Assembly: GCA_025774605.1 (NCBI GenBank)
Contig: JALGVR010000011.1
Span: forward strand, 1 to 36,862
DNA: 36,862 nucleotides
Direction: 5' to 3'
DNA from: a bacterium
GTDB taxonomy: Bacteria > Electryoneota > AABM5-125-24 > Hatepunaeales > Hatepunaeaceae
The notes below the pieces were generated by a model. That model had not been told where the DNA came from, searched no databases, and saw only the letters and a program-made list of their open reading frames with translations. The translations under genes were made by a program, and so were the position numbers. Shown here one piece after another: positions 1 through 7,976 of the stretch; position 1 is the stretch's first letter, and every line of letters starts with the position of its first letter.

Positions 1-49
1 GCTGACGTTCGATCCACTCTCGCTGCTGCGCGGGGCGCTGGGGGAGTAG
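1..49 (+). CDS. C-terminal tail of an unidentified protein (partial)
   Basis: Reading from base 2, an open frame gives LTFDPLSLLRGALGE and stops at TAG (47-49). Fifteen residues do not allow identification. It is offered as the end of a gene entering from the left because the frame is open to the edge, its composition resembles coding sequence, and repeat-rich intergenic DNA starts directly after it. It could equally be a chance open frame. Confidence 0.3.
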   Translation, partial: LTFDPLSLLRGALGE

Positions 50-74
50 TTGTTGAAGCCGGAATCCAGGTCGC

Positions 75-98
75 CCGGACAGGATTGTCCAAGCTCCC
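75..98 (+). repeat. Dispersed GGACA/TGTCC palindromic repeat
   Basis: A short palindrome, GGACA-GGAT-TGTCC, is followed by AAGCTCCC. Related copies sit at about 4185-4208 (reverse orientation), 4400-4422, 24674-24700 and 31735-31758. A longer version with GGGCGGACA arms lies at 21806-21885. All copies are intergenic. Confidence 0.6.
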
Positions 99-123
99 CA
101 CAACGTCATCCCCGTATTCGAAC

Positions 124-212
124 GTCATCCCCGCGCACGCGGGGATCCAGGGGCATCCTCAAGCAACAGATCATCATCGGGAATCGTCATCCCCGCGCAC
201 GCGGGGATCCAG
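124..212 (+). repeat. Two identical 27-bp hairpin repeats, CCCCGC/GCGGGG stem
   Basis: Two exact copies lie at 124-150 and 186-212. Each starts GTCAT, has a CCCCGC/GCGGGG stem around a short loop, and ends ATCCAG. A partial copy (GTCATCCCCG) is at 105-114. The frame GTCAT...ATCCAG is shared with repeats of different stem sequence elsewhere in the window. The rest of this spacer, about 213-391, shows no recognisable gene; the only functional-looking signal is the ribosome binding site at 382-385 for the next gene. Confidence 0.75.
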
Positions 213-391
213 AGGATGGCACGGGCAACTTGTTACCCGTGTTTCAAACCTCATATTATCAGCCTTTTGCAGGGAGGGGATTCTATCTCCCGACGGTTTT
301 TTCGAATTACTTGACCATGAAACCCGGATAGCGGAGCTATCCGGGCCACCCGTCGTCATTCCAGGTTTATATAAATCCATTGGAGAGCACA

Positions 392-1696
392 ATGAAACAG
401 ATCGCCTTACTGACAATATTTACAGTTCTCTGCTCAATCCTGACGGTTTCCCTCGCTGAGGACTCGAACCTTCCCCGCTCCAGGGAAGGCACGCTGATCG
501 AATCCAGTTCACCCACCGAAGTGCTGGTGCGCGCCGGCGGGATCGGTTATTGGGAAAAGGGCATGAGCAAGAAGAAGGACATCGATAAAACACTGCTCAA
601 GAGCGCCGAAGAAGACGGCAGGAAAGCCGCGGTATATTTCATTCTCTTCGGCGGCACCGATCCGCTGCTCTCGAACGAAGCCGAGCGAAAAAACTTCGTT
701 CCATACCAGGACAAGTTCTTCACCTCCGACAACATCCGCAAGTATATCGCCTGGGAGGGAGAGGAATTCATTAAGCGGGTGAAGAAGCCGATAGTAAAGA
801 ACAGGAAATACGAACTGCACATCGAGAAGGCTTACAAGGTCAACAAACAGCTCATCGAGGATTACCTGAACAGCATCGGCGTACTGCCGGCACGCGCGGC
901 GGTCGCCGAAGCGCTGGGCATGCCGATCATCATGGTCATACCTGCCGCCAAAAAGGGCGAGAATCCCATCGATCTGCTGCAATCGAACGAAAACCTGAGC
1001 CATGCCGCCAAGGTGATCGAGAGCTACCTGACCGCACGGCAGTACGACGTGGTCGTGCCCGAGCAGCAACTCGATCTGTCGGCGCTGGCGCTGGCGCAGC
1101 AATCGTTGGAGGATGTTGAAGAGGATTACAGCTATCAACTGGCGCTCTCCATCGGCAGCGATGTCTACATCACGTATGAAGTGAGCATCGAGGAGGATCG
1201 GCTGAACACGCGCAAGGCGGTCGTCAGCGTCCGGGCGTACGAGACCACCACGGCACGCCTTCTCGGAACGGAGACCGGTTACTCGCCTTCCGCGGCATCC
1301 GCGCCCAAGGTGTTGATCGAAAATGCGATAAACGACGCCATCGACAAGGCGCTGAGCCGGATAATGGACTACTGGAAGGAGGACCTCGACCGCGGCATCC
1401 AATACAAGCTGATCATCAGCATCCCGCCGGACTTCGACAAGGATCAATCCGAGGAGATCTCGTTTGCGTTCATGAACCTGCTTGAGAAGATCACCAGGAA
1501 GGGCAGGTTCAAGGAGAACATCATCACCGACCGGACGCTGGATTACCTGATCTGGTGCGATCCGGCCCAATACGATAAATCGACCAGGCTCTACATGAAG
1601 ATTAAACGGGGGTTCAGCGATAATTTCGCCGGGGGAACCGTGAAGAAGGTGAACATCAACCGCAAGATGCTTCTGCTTCAGGTAGTGGCGGAGTAG
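392..1696 (+). CDS. Exported DUF6175-like / LPP20-associated protein
   Basis: Predicted secreted or periplasmic protein of 434 residues, function unknown. The chosen start is ATG 392, with GGAG at 382-385 and a 6-base gap; a TTG at 380 would include the ribosome binding site. Residues 1-22 form a signal peptide (MKQIALLTIF, then a hydrophobic run ending at SLA). Residues about 40-160 resemble the N-terminal part of FlgT/LPP20-type proteins. Around residue 175 the stretch MPIIMVIPA, followed by a GSDVYITYEV segment, resembles the DUF6175 family of FCB bacteria; this is a from-memory resemblance. It is followed 20 bp later by another LPP20-like gene, so the two are probably co-transcribed. A long open frame on the opposite strand (509-1570) is judged a shadow of high-GC codon use. 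Confidence 0.85.
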   Translation: MKQIALLTIFTVLCSILTVSLAEDSNLPRSREGTLIESSSPTEVLVRAGGIGYWEKGMSKKKDIDKTLLKSAEEDGRKAAVYFILFGGTDPLLSNEAERKNFVPYQDKFFTSDNIRKYIAWEGEEFIKRVKKPIVKNRKYELHIEKAYKVNKQLIEDYLNSIGVLPARAAVAEALGMPIIMVIPAAKKGENPIDLLQSNENLSHAAKVIESYLTARQYDVVVPEQQLDLSALALAQQSLEDVEEDYSYQLALSIGSDVYITYEVSIEEDRLNTRKAVVSVRAYETTTARLLGTETGYSPSAASAPKVLIENAINDAIDKALSRIMDYWKEDLDRGIQYKLIISIPPDFDKDQSEEISFAFMNLLEKITRKGRFKENIITDRTLDYLIWCDPAQYDKSTRLYMKIKRGFSDNFAGGTVKKVNINRKMLLLQVVAE

Positions 1697-1716
1697 GAAT
1701 TTTATCAGGCTTCAGA

Positions 1717-3264
1717 ATGAAAACCATGTCAACAATCACATGCATCTTTCTGCTGTTGACGGCGGCCTCCCGCGCCGCGCCCCCTGACTGGTTCGTCTCC
1801 GGTCAGCATCCGGGTTACCAGACCGAGTTTTACTTCGTCGGCGTCGGCTCCGGGGATTCTTATGAAGCCGCCGCCCGGCAGGCTTCCGCCCAGATCGCGC
1901 GCCAGATCGAGGTGAGGATCGAGTCGGAGAGCGCCGGCTTCATCAGCAGCTATGCCGATGATGACCGGGAGACGATCAGGTCGCAGTACGAATCGATCAC
2001 CAGGTCATTCTCCAATGCCAGTCTCCAGAACGCTGAGATATCAGAGAAAGCCGTCGCAGACAACACTTACTACGTCCTGATGACGATCGACAAGGAGAAA
2101 TACGCCGCCGGGCTGCGCGTGGAGCTCGACCGGATGAGATCGGAGATCAACCGGCAGTACAAAAACGCCGAACTGCTCATCGATGAGGGAAAAATCCTGC
2201 CGGCGTTCCAGACCCTGATCGAGACCGGCGATGCAGCCGCCGAGTTCCACGCCCGGTCTGTCCTGTACGCCTCGATCACCGGCAGTCCATACTTGACCGA
2301 TGACATCATTTCCGCGCCAGCGCTGTTGACCGAAGTTCGTAAACTGATCGGCAGGATAAGTCTGGAAAAGATCTCCGGCGACAGGCAAACCGCCCAGAAC
2401 GGCAGACTGCTGACGGAGCCTCTGACCGTAAAAGCCGTCATCAGGCGCGATACCGCTGCAATCCCGCTTACGGGACTAAGACTGGCGTTGAAGGACGAGG
2501 ACAACAGACTTGTCGAGCGCCAACACACCGATAACCACGGCCTGGCGAGGTTCTGGGTATATGCTGCCGGGGAGGAGAGGGGAAAGGTTACCGTGGGCAT
2601 CGATCCCGGCCGCATCCCGGCCGTCCTGAAGCGCGACTTCGGAGAGGTTCAGACAACATTCCACTACAACATCACCGCCATAGCGCCGATGACGTTTACG
2701 GTGCGGGTTCGTGACAAAGAGGGAAAGCGGTTGAAATCGGTCGAGGACATCGTGTCCAAATCCGTCCAGCAAGCCGGTCATCATGTCAGCGACGAAGCGG
2801 TGTTCATGCTGTCCGGTGTTGTATCGCAAGTCGACGCGCAACAGGTCGAAGCTCTGGACGGCAGGAAATACCTGGTTAAAAGTGAACTGGTGCTGTTCAT
2901 CAGCGATAAACAGTCGGGCGAGAAGGTCGGTTCGCTGACGATCAAAGGTACGGGGATGCACAGTGAGTCCGAACGGAAGGCATTGGAAGAATCATACGGC
3001 AAGCTGAAACCATCCCGCAAGGAGCTGACCAGGGCTCTCAGCGTCGGGGCTGACAGGCTGAAGCCGATCCAGGCGAGAACGTCAAAGGAGGCGCTCGCCC
3101 GGGGGAAAGCCTGTTATGACAAGGGAATGTACCAGGAAGCGCTCGGCGATCTCGCCCGAGTTACAACCGGCGATAAATGCGTTGCCGAAGCCGAGAAACT
3201 GATTGAAGAGATCAAGTTAAGGCTTCTGGAACGACAGAAGTCGGCGATACCTGATGATAAATGA
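1717..3264 (+). CDS. Exported LPP20-like protein with Ig-like and TPR-like regions
   Basis: Protein of 515 residues with an N-terminal signal peptide (hydrophobic core CIFLLLTAASRA, probable cleavage before APPDWF). Residues about 20-135 have the LPP20-type pattern: a P-D-W-F start, FYFVGVGSGDSYEAA, then helices rich in A, R and Q. Residues about 215-310 contain a possible beta-sandwich (LTGLRLALKDEDN, TDNHGLARFWV) like bacterial Ig or carboxypeptidase-regulatory folds. The C-terminus, about 455-510, reads like a TPR pair (ALARGKACYDKGMYQEALG). No lipobox cysteine is visible at the signal end, so a soluble periplasmic location is inferred. It starts 20 bp after the preceding gene. A second ATG at 1726 is an alternative start. 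Role unknown; the context is envelope-related. Confidence 0.85.
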   Translation: MKTMSTITCIFLLLTAASRAAPPDWFVSGQHPGYQTEFYFVGVGSGDSYEAAARQASAQIARQIEVRIESESAGFISSYADDDRETIRSQYESITRSFSNASLQNAEISEKAVADNTYYVLMTIDKEKYAAGLRVELDRMRSEINRQYKNAELLIDEGKILPAFQTLIETGDAAAEFHARSVLYASITGSPYLTDDIISAPALLTEVRKLIGRISLEKISGDRQTAQNGRLLTEPLTVKAVIRRDTAAIPLTGLRLALKDEDNRLVERQHTDNHGLARFWVYAAGEERGKVTVGIDPGRIPAVLKRDFGEVQTTFHYNITAIAPMTFTVRVRDKEGKRLKSVEDIVSKSVQQAGHHVSDEAVFMLSGVVSQVDAQQVEALDGRKYLVKSELVLFISDKQSGEKVGSLTIKGTGMHSESERKALEESYGKLKPSRKELTRALSVGADRLKPIQARTSKEALARGKACYDKGMYQEALGDLARVTTGDKCVAEAEKLIEEIKLRLLERQKSAIPDDK

Positions 3265-3279
3265 GCATGCTGTCATGTG

Positions 3280-3440
3280 GTCGTGCTGACAGCCGTGAAG
3301 CATCTCGCATGCGATTGGTCGTGCTGAACGCCGTGAAGCATCTCGCTGTTTGGTTTTTGGATTCTTCACTTCGTTCAGAATGACCTCGCGACGCAATCCA
3401 ATTCATCATCAAACATAGCGTCGCAATCCAATTCATCATT
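3280..3440 (+). repeat. Mixed intergenic repeat block
   Basis: The spacer between two genes holds three elements. Two near-identical 29-base units lie at 3280-3308 and 3318-3346 (GTCGTGCTGA...CCGTGAAGCATCTCGC); on the opposite strand they are variants of the TTCAC..CGTTC hairpin family. A canonical copy of that family is at 3361-3384 (ATTCT stem, TCACTTCGTTC loop region, AGAAT stem, then GAC). A 23-base direct repeat (GCGWCGCAATCCAATTCAT core) lies at 3388-3410 and 3418-3440 with a 30-bp period. Translations of this block are spurious. Confidence 0.7.
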
Positions 3441-3495
3441 AACCACAATTATAAGATACACTCATTTAACAACATAATCAGACATGGAGTGCAAA

Positions 3496-4092
3496 ATGAA
3501 GTTTACCACTGCAGTACCCGTACTTCTTTCAATCCTGTTTATCGCCGGTTGTGCGGGCAGGAAGCCAACAACCCTGACGCCTCAAGCGACCAAGGAGACG
3601 CTGGAATCGATACCGAACTGGTATATGAACCCGCCATCGGATCCCAATTTCATCTTCGCCACCGGTACAGCGACCTCGCGTGACATGCAACTGGCGCGCG
3701 ATAAAGCCGCCGACCAGGCGCGCATGGGGATCGCCAAGACCATCGAGACCAAGTTCAACGGCCTGTCCAAGCGGTTCCAGGAGGAGGTCGGCACCGGCGA
3801 GGACGCGCAGTACCTCGACATGTTCACGCAGGCAACCAAGGCGGTCGTATCAACGGTGTTGTCCGGAGCAACGATCGACAAGGCGGACATGAAGACGGAG
3901 GCCGGAGTGTTCAGGGCATACGTGTTGATGAAGATGCCGGTCGGCGCCTCCAGCCAGGCTTTGCTCAACAAGCTGAAGCAGCAGGAGCAGATGTACACCC
4001 GCTTCCGCTCCAGCCAGGTTTTTGAGGAACTCGAAAAGGAGACCGAAAAATTCCAGAACTGGAAGGAAGGCGAAGGAACGGCGGCGCCCTGA
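3496..4092 (+). CDS. LPP20-family lipoprotein
   Basis: Lipoprotein of 198 residues. ATG 3496 is chosen over ATG 3484 because GGAG at 3486-3489 sits 6 bases before it, the same arrangement as at 392. The signal peptide ends in a clear lipobox, FIAGC, so Cys19 should be lipidated. The mature part has SIPNWYMNPP, then FIFATGTATSRDMQLARDKA and a long amphipathic helix, the LPP20 domain pattern; the C-terminal 45 residues are charged and probably coiled coil. LPP20 proteins are outer-membrane lipoproteins first described in Helicobacter; their molecular role is poorly known. It lies downstream of two related exported proteins and may form an envelope complex with them, which is inference. Confidence 0.88.
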   Translation: MKFTTAVPVLLSILFIAGCAGRKPTTLTPQATKETLESIPNWYMNPPSDPNFIFATGTATSRDMQLARDKAADQARMGIAKTIETKFNGLSKRFQEEVGTGEDAQYLDMFTQATKAVVSTVLSGATIDKADMKTEAGVFRAYVLMKMPVGASSQALLNKLKQQEQMYTRFRSSQVFEELEKETEKFQNWKEGEGTAAP

Positions 4093-4187
4093 ACGCTTCT
4101 CCTTCAGAATTAAATATTTATGAGTTGGGGATTCGGGATTCTTGATTCCGGATTCCTGGTTCGCTATCGGCATTTATTCTCCGGGGA

Positions 4188-4388
4188 GCGCGGACACTCC
4201 CAGTGTGTCCAAGAATGAGAAAAACGCGCCAAACCTCATCATTCCATCGAAAGATGGAATCCAGTAACACACGTAATATATGCAACTTCGCTGGATTCCA
4301 ACCCCCGCGTCCGCGAGGGCATGCTTCCGTTGGAATGATGAATCCCGAGACAATTTGCTGTTCTCAGACAGACTGCTCCTGCCTGCGC
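4188..4388 (+). repeat. Composite palindromic element, copy A (about 200 bp)
   Basis: This 201-bp block matches, in inverted orientation, positions 24519-24697. The ends are imperfect inverted repeats: GCGCGGACA at the left and the complement of GCGCAGGCA at the right. Inside are two hairpins facing each other: ATTCCATC/GATGGAAT with a GAAA loop (4249-4260 region), then the reverse of a second one (GGATTCCAA...TTGGAAT) near 4291-4338. Copy A carries about 22 extra bases in the second hairpin, and these form a CCGCG/CGCGAGGG-like stem of their own. It has no coding content. It could be a small non-autonomous mobile element or a mosaic of intergenic hairpins like Neisseria NIME elements. Confidence 0.7.
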
Positions 4389-4399
4389 AAAATACATGT

Positions 4400-4422
4400 C
4401 GGACAGGAGTGCCCGACCTCCC
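4400..4422 (+). repeat. Dispersed GGACA palindromic repeat
   Basis: CGGACAGGAGTGCCCGACCTCC is a diverged copy of the repeat at 75-98. It sits just outside the composite element and upstream of the next gene. The remaining bases to 4479 hold no other recognised signal apart from a possible GACGGA ribosome binding site at 4470-4475. The stretch 4093-4187 holds only short GATTC-rich direct repeats (about 4128-4165). Confidence 0.5.
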
Positions 4423-4479
4423 CGGAACCTGGCTTCCGCCTTGAAGACTTTCGCTAATAAACCGACTTCGACGGACCCT

Positions 4480-5208
4480 GTGAATAGAAGGATAAGACGC
4501 GCATTCCCGTTTGCCCTCCTGTTTTTCCTGATCGGCTGCACGGCTGAAATCCAGACGGGCAGCGAGAAAGAGATCATTATGCCGGCGTGGTTCTGGGACA
4601 GCCCGGCGTCAACTGCAGTCGGTTATTCTCTCCCGCATCAGGATTCCGAAGACGCTTACGCCGACGCTTTCCACGATGCAGCCTGGCGGTTGTTCTGCGA
4701 CAGACGCTGTCGGATCGCCGGTGAGAAAGCGGTCGCCTCCAGCCCTGAAGGCACCATGCAGATGGGCAGCACGATAGGGATCGACGTCGATTCGACCGGT
4801 TTCGAGGCATTCAGCAGGTCTCTTGTCAGGCTCGACTCCGCGGCAACGCGGGCGATGCGAATCATACTCGTCGGCGGAAGCAACGTCACCATCGACAGAA
4901 CGCCGGTTCCCGCGCCCGTCACAGCTCCGGACAACGGTTCAACCCCGGTCGGTTACGGCTCCGCGCCGCCGTACTACTATGAATCGTCCTCCTGGATCGA
5001 GGCGGAGTATAAAGCCCGCCTTGAGCTGGCGTTGCAGGCGTATTCCCGGTTCACGGGCAGCAGCGAACGGATCGACGACCAGATACTGAAGACATCCGTG
5101 ACCGGAACCGATGTAATCCTGACCAACGTCCAAACCGTTTGTCGCAGAATGGATCGAAAGAACGGGACAGTCAAGGTGTGGGTTACGGGGAGGGCTGAAA
5201 CGAAGTGA
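4480..5208 (+). CDS. LPP20-like lipoprotein
   Basis: Lipoprotein of 242 residues. The start is put at GTG 4480 because the frame further upstream runs through repeat DNA, while GTG gives a classic lipoprotein signal: basic NRRIRR, hydrophobic AFPFALLFF, lipobox LIGC (Cys18). A GGA triplet lies 5 bases before it. The mature part has PAWFWDSP, AVGYSLPHQDSEDAYADAFHDA and a helix with two cysteines (FCDRRC), which fits the LPP20 pattern; residues about 145-170 are Pro/Gly/Ser/Tyr rich and probably unstructured. It is the fourth protein of this type in 5 kb. It ends 122 bp before the convergent wzi-like gene. Function unknown. Confidence 0.75.
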   Translation: MNRRIRRAFPFALLFFLIGCTAEIQTGSEKEIIMPAWFWDSPASTAVGYSLPHQDSEDAYADAFHDAAWRLFCDRRCRIAGEKAVASSPEGTMQMGSTIGIDVDSTGFEAFSRSLVRLDSAATRAMRIILVGGSNVTIDRTPVPAPVTAPDNGSTPVGYGSAPPYYYESSSWIEAEYKARLELALQAYSRFTGSSERIDDQILKTSVTGTDVILTNVQTVCRRMDRKNGTVKVWVTGRAETK

Positions 5209-5232
5209 AGAATCCCGCTTGTTATCGGTTAG

Positions 5233-5319
5233 ACCCTTCACTGCGTTCAGGGTGACATTCTTAATGTTCAGGGTGACGTTCTTAATACTCAGGGTGACGT
5301 TCTTAATGTTCAGGGTGAC
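5233..5319 (+). repeat. Hairpin repeat followed by 21-bp tandem array
   Basis: A hairpin-family copy lies at 5233-5256 (ACCCT stem, TCACTGCGTTC, AGGGT stem, GAC). Its tail is then repeated in three 21-bp units at 5257-5277, 5278-5298 and 5299-5319, each ending TCAGGGTGAC and starting with RTTCTTAAT. It fills the gap between two convergent genes and might act as a terminator region, but no T-tract is visible. Confidence 0.75.
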
Positions 5320-5330
5320 GTTGTCTACTA

Positions 5331-6860
5331 TCACAATCGCGTCAACACAACCGGCAGCATGTAACGCAGCGTGAACGTCCACCTCTCCAGGGCGCTGTCC
5401 GTTCCGGTGTGATCCAAATCCAGCCAGCCGTTGATGCCGAAATGCAGCCTTCGGTTTATCTGACTGTCGATTTTAAGTGACAGGTAACGGCAGGTCCTCA
5501 CTTCACCGCTGGGGAATGACTGCCTCGGGAACCCCTCGGGGTACGGTTTGTATGGATCGAACAGTAACGATTCATCGCCCCGGCGCCGCCTGCCGTAAAC
5601 CGCTTCAAGCATGACCGGATATTCGGACACCAGGCGCGCGCCGGTCGAATAATCATCGGCGTCGTTGCCCAGCGGATGACCGATCAGCCTGCCGAAATTC
5701 ACCGAATTCGCATAACCGTAATTGTGCATGTAGACGTATGAATCTATCTTCACAGCCGTGGCAAACAGCGTCAAACCGAGCCTGCGCCTAAGCGGCGTCC
5801 AGGCGACGCGCCCCATCATCCCCAAGGCATCGGCGACGCCATCGCGGTAGTCATCGCGGTCGATCTGGAACTCGTCCAGCAACAGAGATCCGGTCAATCG
5901 CAGCGAGTTCAACGCCAGCCAGTCGACGTCGACAAACCAGACGAACTTGGACGAATTGCGCGACCGGTCGTTCTCACGCCCGTTCTGTTCGACCTCAAGA
6001 TGCAGGGCGAGCGGGTTGATCAAAGCCGGATCGATCGGTCGGTTGGGGCCGGCGTAGGTCGACAGCTCGCCGACGGATACGACGAGATTCTTAGAGTTAT
6101 TGTATTCCACCGCCCTGCCGACCAGGTAGCGCCGGATATTCTTCTCATCGACGAACTCTGTTCCCAACTGTCCGAAGAAATAGCGGAAGCCGACCCGGCG
6201 GTGACGCAGTTGAAACGACAATCCCTCCCAGGCTATCGCGTCGCCGGACAGCGCCAGGTTGTTCCCCGACAACGGTCCCCAGATCTGCCGCCCGCGCCCG
6301 ATCTCGAGCTTCACGCCCTTATGATGATATCCGATCAGAGCCTGGTCGATCTCGCCGCTGTTCAGACCGAAGCGCGAGATGTCCCGTTCGACGCCGTTAA
6401 AATGCCTCAAGCCGGCGGGTTCGTTGGTGGCGCGAACGTAAACCCTGGCATACCATCGTTGCTGATAGAAAGCCTGCGCCCATAAAAACGGCTCCAGCGC
6501 GATATCATCATACCGCCGCGCCGCGCCGTCCTGAAAGCGCGCTGCCACCCCCGGCATCAGCAGCACACCGAAACCGTCCCTGCTCCCCTCACCCGCACGA
6601 TGAATATCGTCGGCAAATTCATCCAAATAATTATACATCCAGGCGAAAGCGCCCGTCCGGACCGTGTCGCGAGCATATCCCGGAACGGGTAATGCCTGCA
6701 GCGGATGAGCGCCGGAATTGATCTCCCACAAGATCCCGGCGTCGAGCAGTGCGTCTGTTCTGCCGGAGTAGCTCATGTCCTGCGGACAGGTCTGGGCAAG
6801 CGATGCCGAGGCGATAAGGACGGCTACGAAACCGAAATGAAGACCGATCTTCACAACCAT
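5331..6860 (-). CDS. Wzi-like capsule assembly outer-membrane protein
   Basis: Probable outer-membrane beta-barrel of the capsule assembly Wzi family, which in E. coli anchors group 1 capsule to the surface. Length 509 residues (E. coli Wzi is about 480). The start is ATG 6860, with GAGGGA just upstream; the longer frame would run into the epimerase gene. Residues 1-23 are a signal peptide (HFGFVAVLIASASLAQ). The body alternates short charged and aromatic strands; the stretch GVKLEIGRGRQIWGP and the following LSFQLRHRRVGFRYFFGQ fit Wzi. It overlaps the end of the 2-epimerase gene by 10 bp, so the two are translationally coupled, and it closes the polysaccharide operon. The last residue is Leu rather than the usual terminal aromatic. 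Confidence 0.75.
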   Translation of the reverse strand: MVVKIGLHFGFVAVLIASASLAQTCPQDMSYSGRTDALLDAGILWEINSGAHPLQALPVPGYARDTVRTGAFAWMYNYLDEFADDIHRAGEGSRDGFGVLLMPGVAARFQDGAARRYDDIALEPFLWAQAFYQQRWYARVYVRATNEPAGLRHFNGVERDISRFGLNSGEIDQALIGYHHKGVKLEIGRGRQIWGPLSGNNLALSGDAIAWEGLSFQLRHRRVGFRYFFGQLGTEFVDEKNIRRYLVGRAVEYNNSKNLVVSVGELSTYAGPNRPIDPALINPLALHLEVEQNGRENDRSRNSSKFVWFVDVDWLALNSLRLTGSLLLDEFQIDRDDYRDGVADALGMMGRVAWTPLRRRLGLTLFATAVKIDSYVYMHNYGYANSVNFGRLIGHPLGNDADDYSTGARLVSEYPVMLEAVYGRRRRGDESLLFDPYKPYPEGFPRQSFPSGEVRTCRYLSLKIDSQINRRLHFGINGWLDLDHTGTDSALERWTFTLRYMLPVVLTRL

Positions 6861-7951
6861 TCCCTCTTCAGCACGTCGACGATCCTGCCGGCAGTTCTCC
6901 CATCCCAGAGCGGAATGGGAGCGGCTTTCCGCCATTCACCGCGGGACAGTCTTTCCCAGGCGTCCCTGATCAAGTGTGGATCATTGCCCACCAGTTCGCT
7001 GGTTCCAAGCGTCGTGGTGACCGGTCTTTCGGTGTTGAAGCGCAAGGTCAGGCAAGGCACTTCAAGGACGGAACACTCCTCCTGCATGCCGCCGGAGTCG
7101 GTCATCACCGCCCAGGCGTCCCGCATCAGGGCGAGACTGTCCATATATCCAAGCGGCTCGCAGGTTATAACATTCGCCGATTGGAGTGAGATCCTCAGCC
7201 GGTCGATCTGTTTGCGGGTCCGCGGGTGAACGGCGAAGACTATCGGCCTATCACGGGAGAGTTCATTGAAGGTCTGCAGCAGACTTCTCAATATTTCCGG
7301 ATCATCGACATTCGACGGCCTGTGGAGCGTCAGGTAGGCGTAGCGCCCGGGTTTTACGCCACACCGAGCGTGAATACCGGACCCGCCAGCCCGTTTGAGC
7401 GCATCTTTCAGGCTGTCGATCATGATGTTGCCGACGTAGTGGATCATGTCCGGAGCGTGACCTTCGCGCTCGAGGTTTTTCATGCCCGACTCCTCAGACA
7501 CAAGCAGCACGCTGGACAGCGAATCGCATACGATCCGGTTTATCTCTTCGGGCATTGTCCTGTCAAAGCTGCGCAGTCCCGCTTCAACGTGGGCGATCGG
7601 AATCCGACGCTTCGCCGCCACAATGGAGCAAGCCAGCGTTGAATTCACATCGCCGACCACGATCACGCCTCCCGGAGAACCGTTCTCATCCAGGAACCTT
7701 CCGTAGCGTTCGATTATCGCCGCCGTCTGGTCATCCTGACCGCTGCTCTCCGCGCCGGCATCCAGATTTACGAACGGCTCCGGCAATCCGAGCTCACGCA
7801 GGAAGACGCCGGACATCTGAAAGTCATAATGCTGACCGGTATGGACGATCCTCAGGTCGAAGCCGCCGTCATCCGCCAGGGCTTTCGCCAGAGGCGCCAT
7901 CTTCATCATGTTCGGCCGCGCGCCGACTATTCCGTCGAGCAGCGGCTTCAA
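6851..7951 (-). CDS. wecB: UDP-N-acetylglucosamine 2-epimerase (non-hydrolysing)
   Basis: Converts UDP-GlcNAc to UDP-ManNAc for surface polysaccharide. Length 366 residues, normal for the family. Visible motifs: GARPNMMK near the N-terminus, GDVNST (Asp101), HVEAGLRS (Glu123), MPEEINR (Glu135/136), LHRPSNVD (His210) and TDSGGMQEE; these match the active-site positions known in E. coli WecB (Asp95, Glu117, Glu131, His213). The start is TTG 7951 with a strong GGGAGG five to six bases upstream; no ATG is available near it. It is 25 bp downstream of the GNAT gene and overlaps the Wzi gene. No UDP-ManNAc dehydrogenase (WecC) is present in the window, so ManNAc may be used directly. Confidence 0.93.
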   Translation of the reverse strand: MKPLLDGIVGARPNMMKMAPLAKALADDGGFDLRIVHTGQHYDFQMSGVFLRELGLPEPFVNLDAGAESSGQDDQTAAIIERYGRFLDENGSPGGVIVVGDVNSTLACSIVAAKRRIPIAHVEAGLRSFDRTMPEEINRIVCDSLSSVLLVSEESGMKNLEREGHAPDMIHYVGNIMIDSLKDALKRAGGSGIHARCGVKPGRYAYLTLHRPSNVDDPEILRSLLQTFNELSRDRPIVFAVHPRTRKQIDRLRISLQSANVITCEPLGYMDSLALMRDAWAVMTDSGGMQEECSVLEVPCLTLRFNTERPVTTTLGTSELVGNDPHLIRDAWERLSRGEWRKAAPIPLWDGRTAGRIVDVLKREWL

Positions 7952-7976
7952 GTTTCCTCCCGCGTATTCCGCCGCT

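Noticed and set aside
50-459. Short open frames upstream of the first full gene
   Set aside because: They translate the hairpin repeats (HPRARGD- or PAHAGIQ-like peptides), lack proper ribosome binding sites, and overlap each other in several frames.
509-1570. Long open frame on the minus strand (353 codons)
   Set aside because: It lies fully inside the plus-strand DUF6175-like gene, shows no recognisable domain, and its existence follows from GC-rich third positions in the opposite frame.
3212-3448. Minus-strand frame containing an HSERSEES-like peptide
   Set aside because: This peptide is the translation of the TTCAC..CGTTC repeat family, a well-known source of false genes in environmental genomes.
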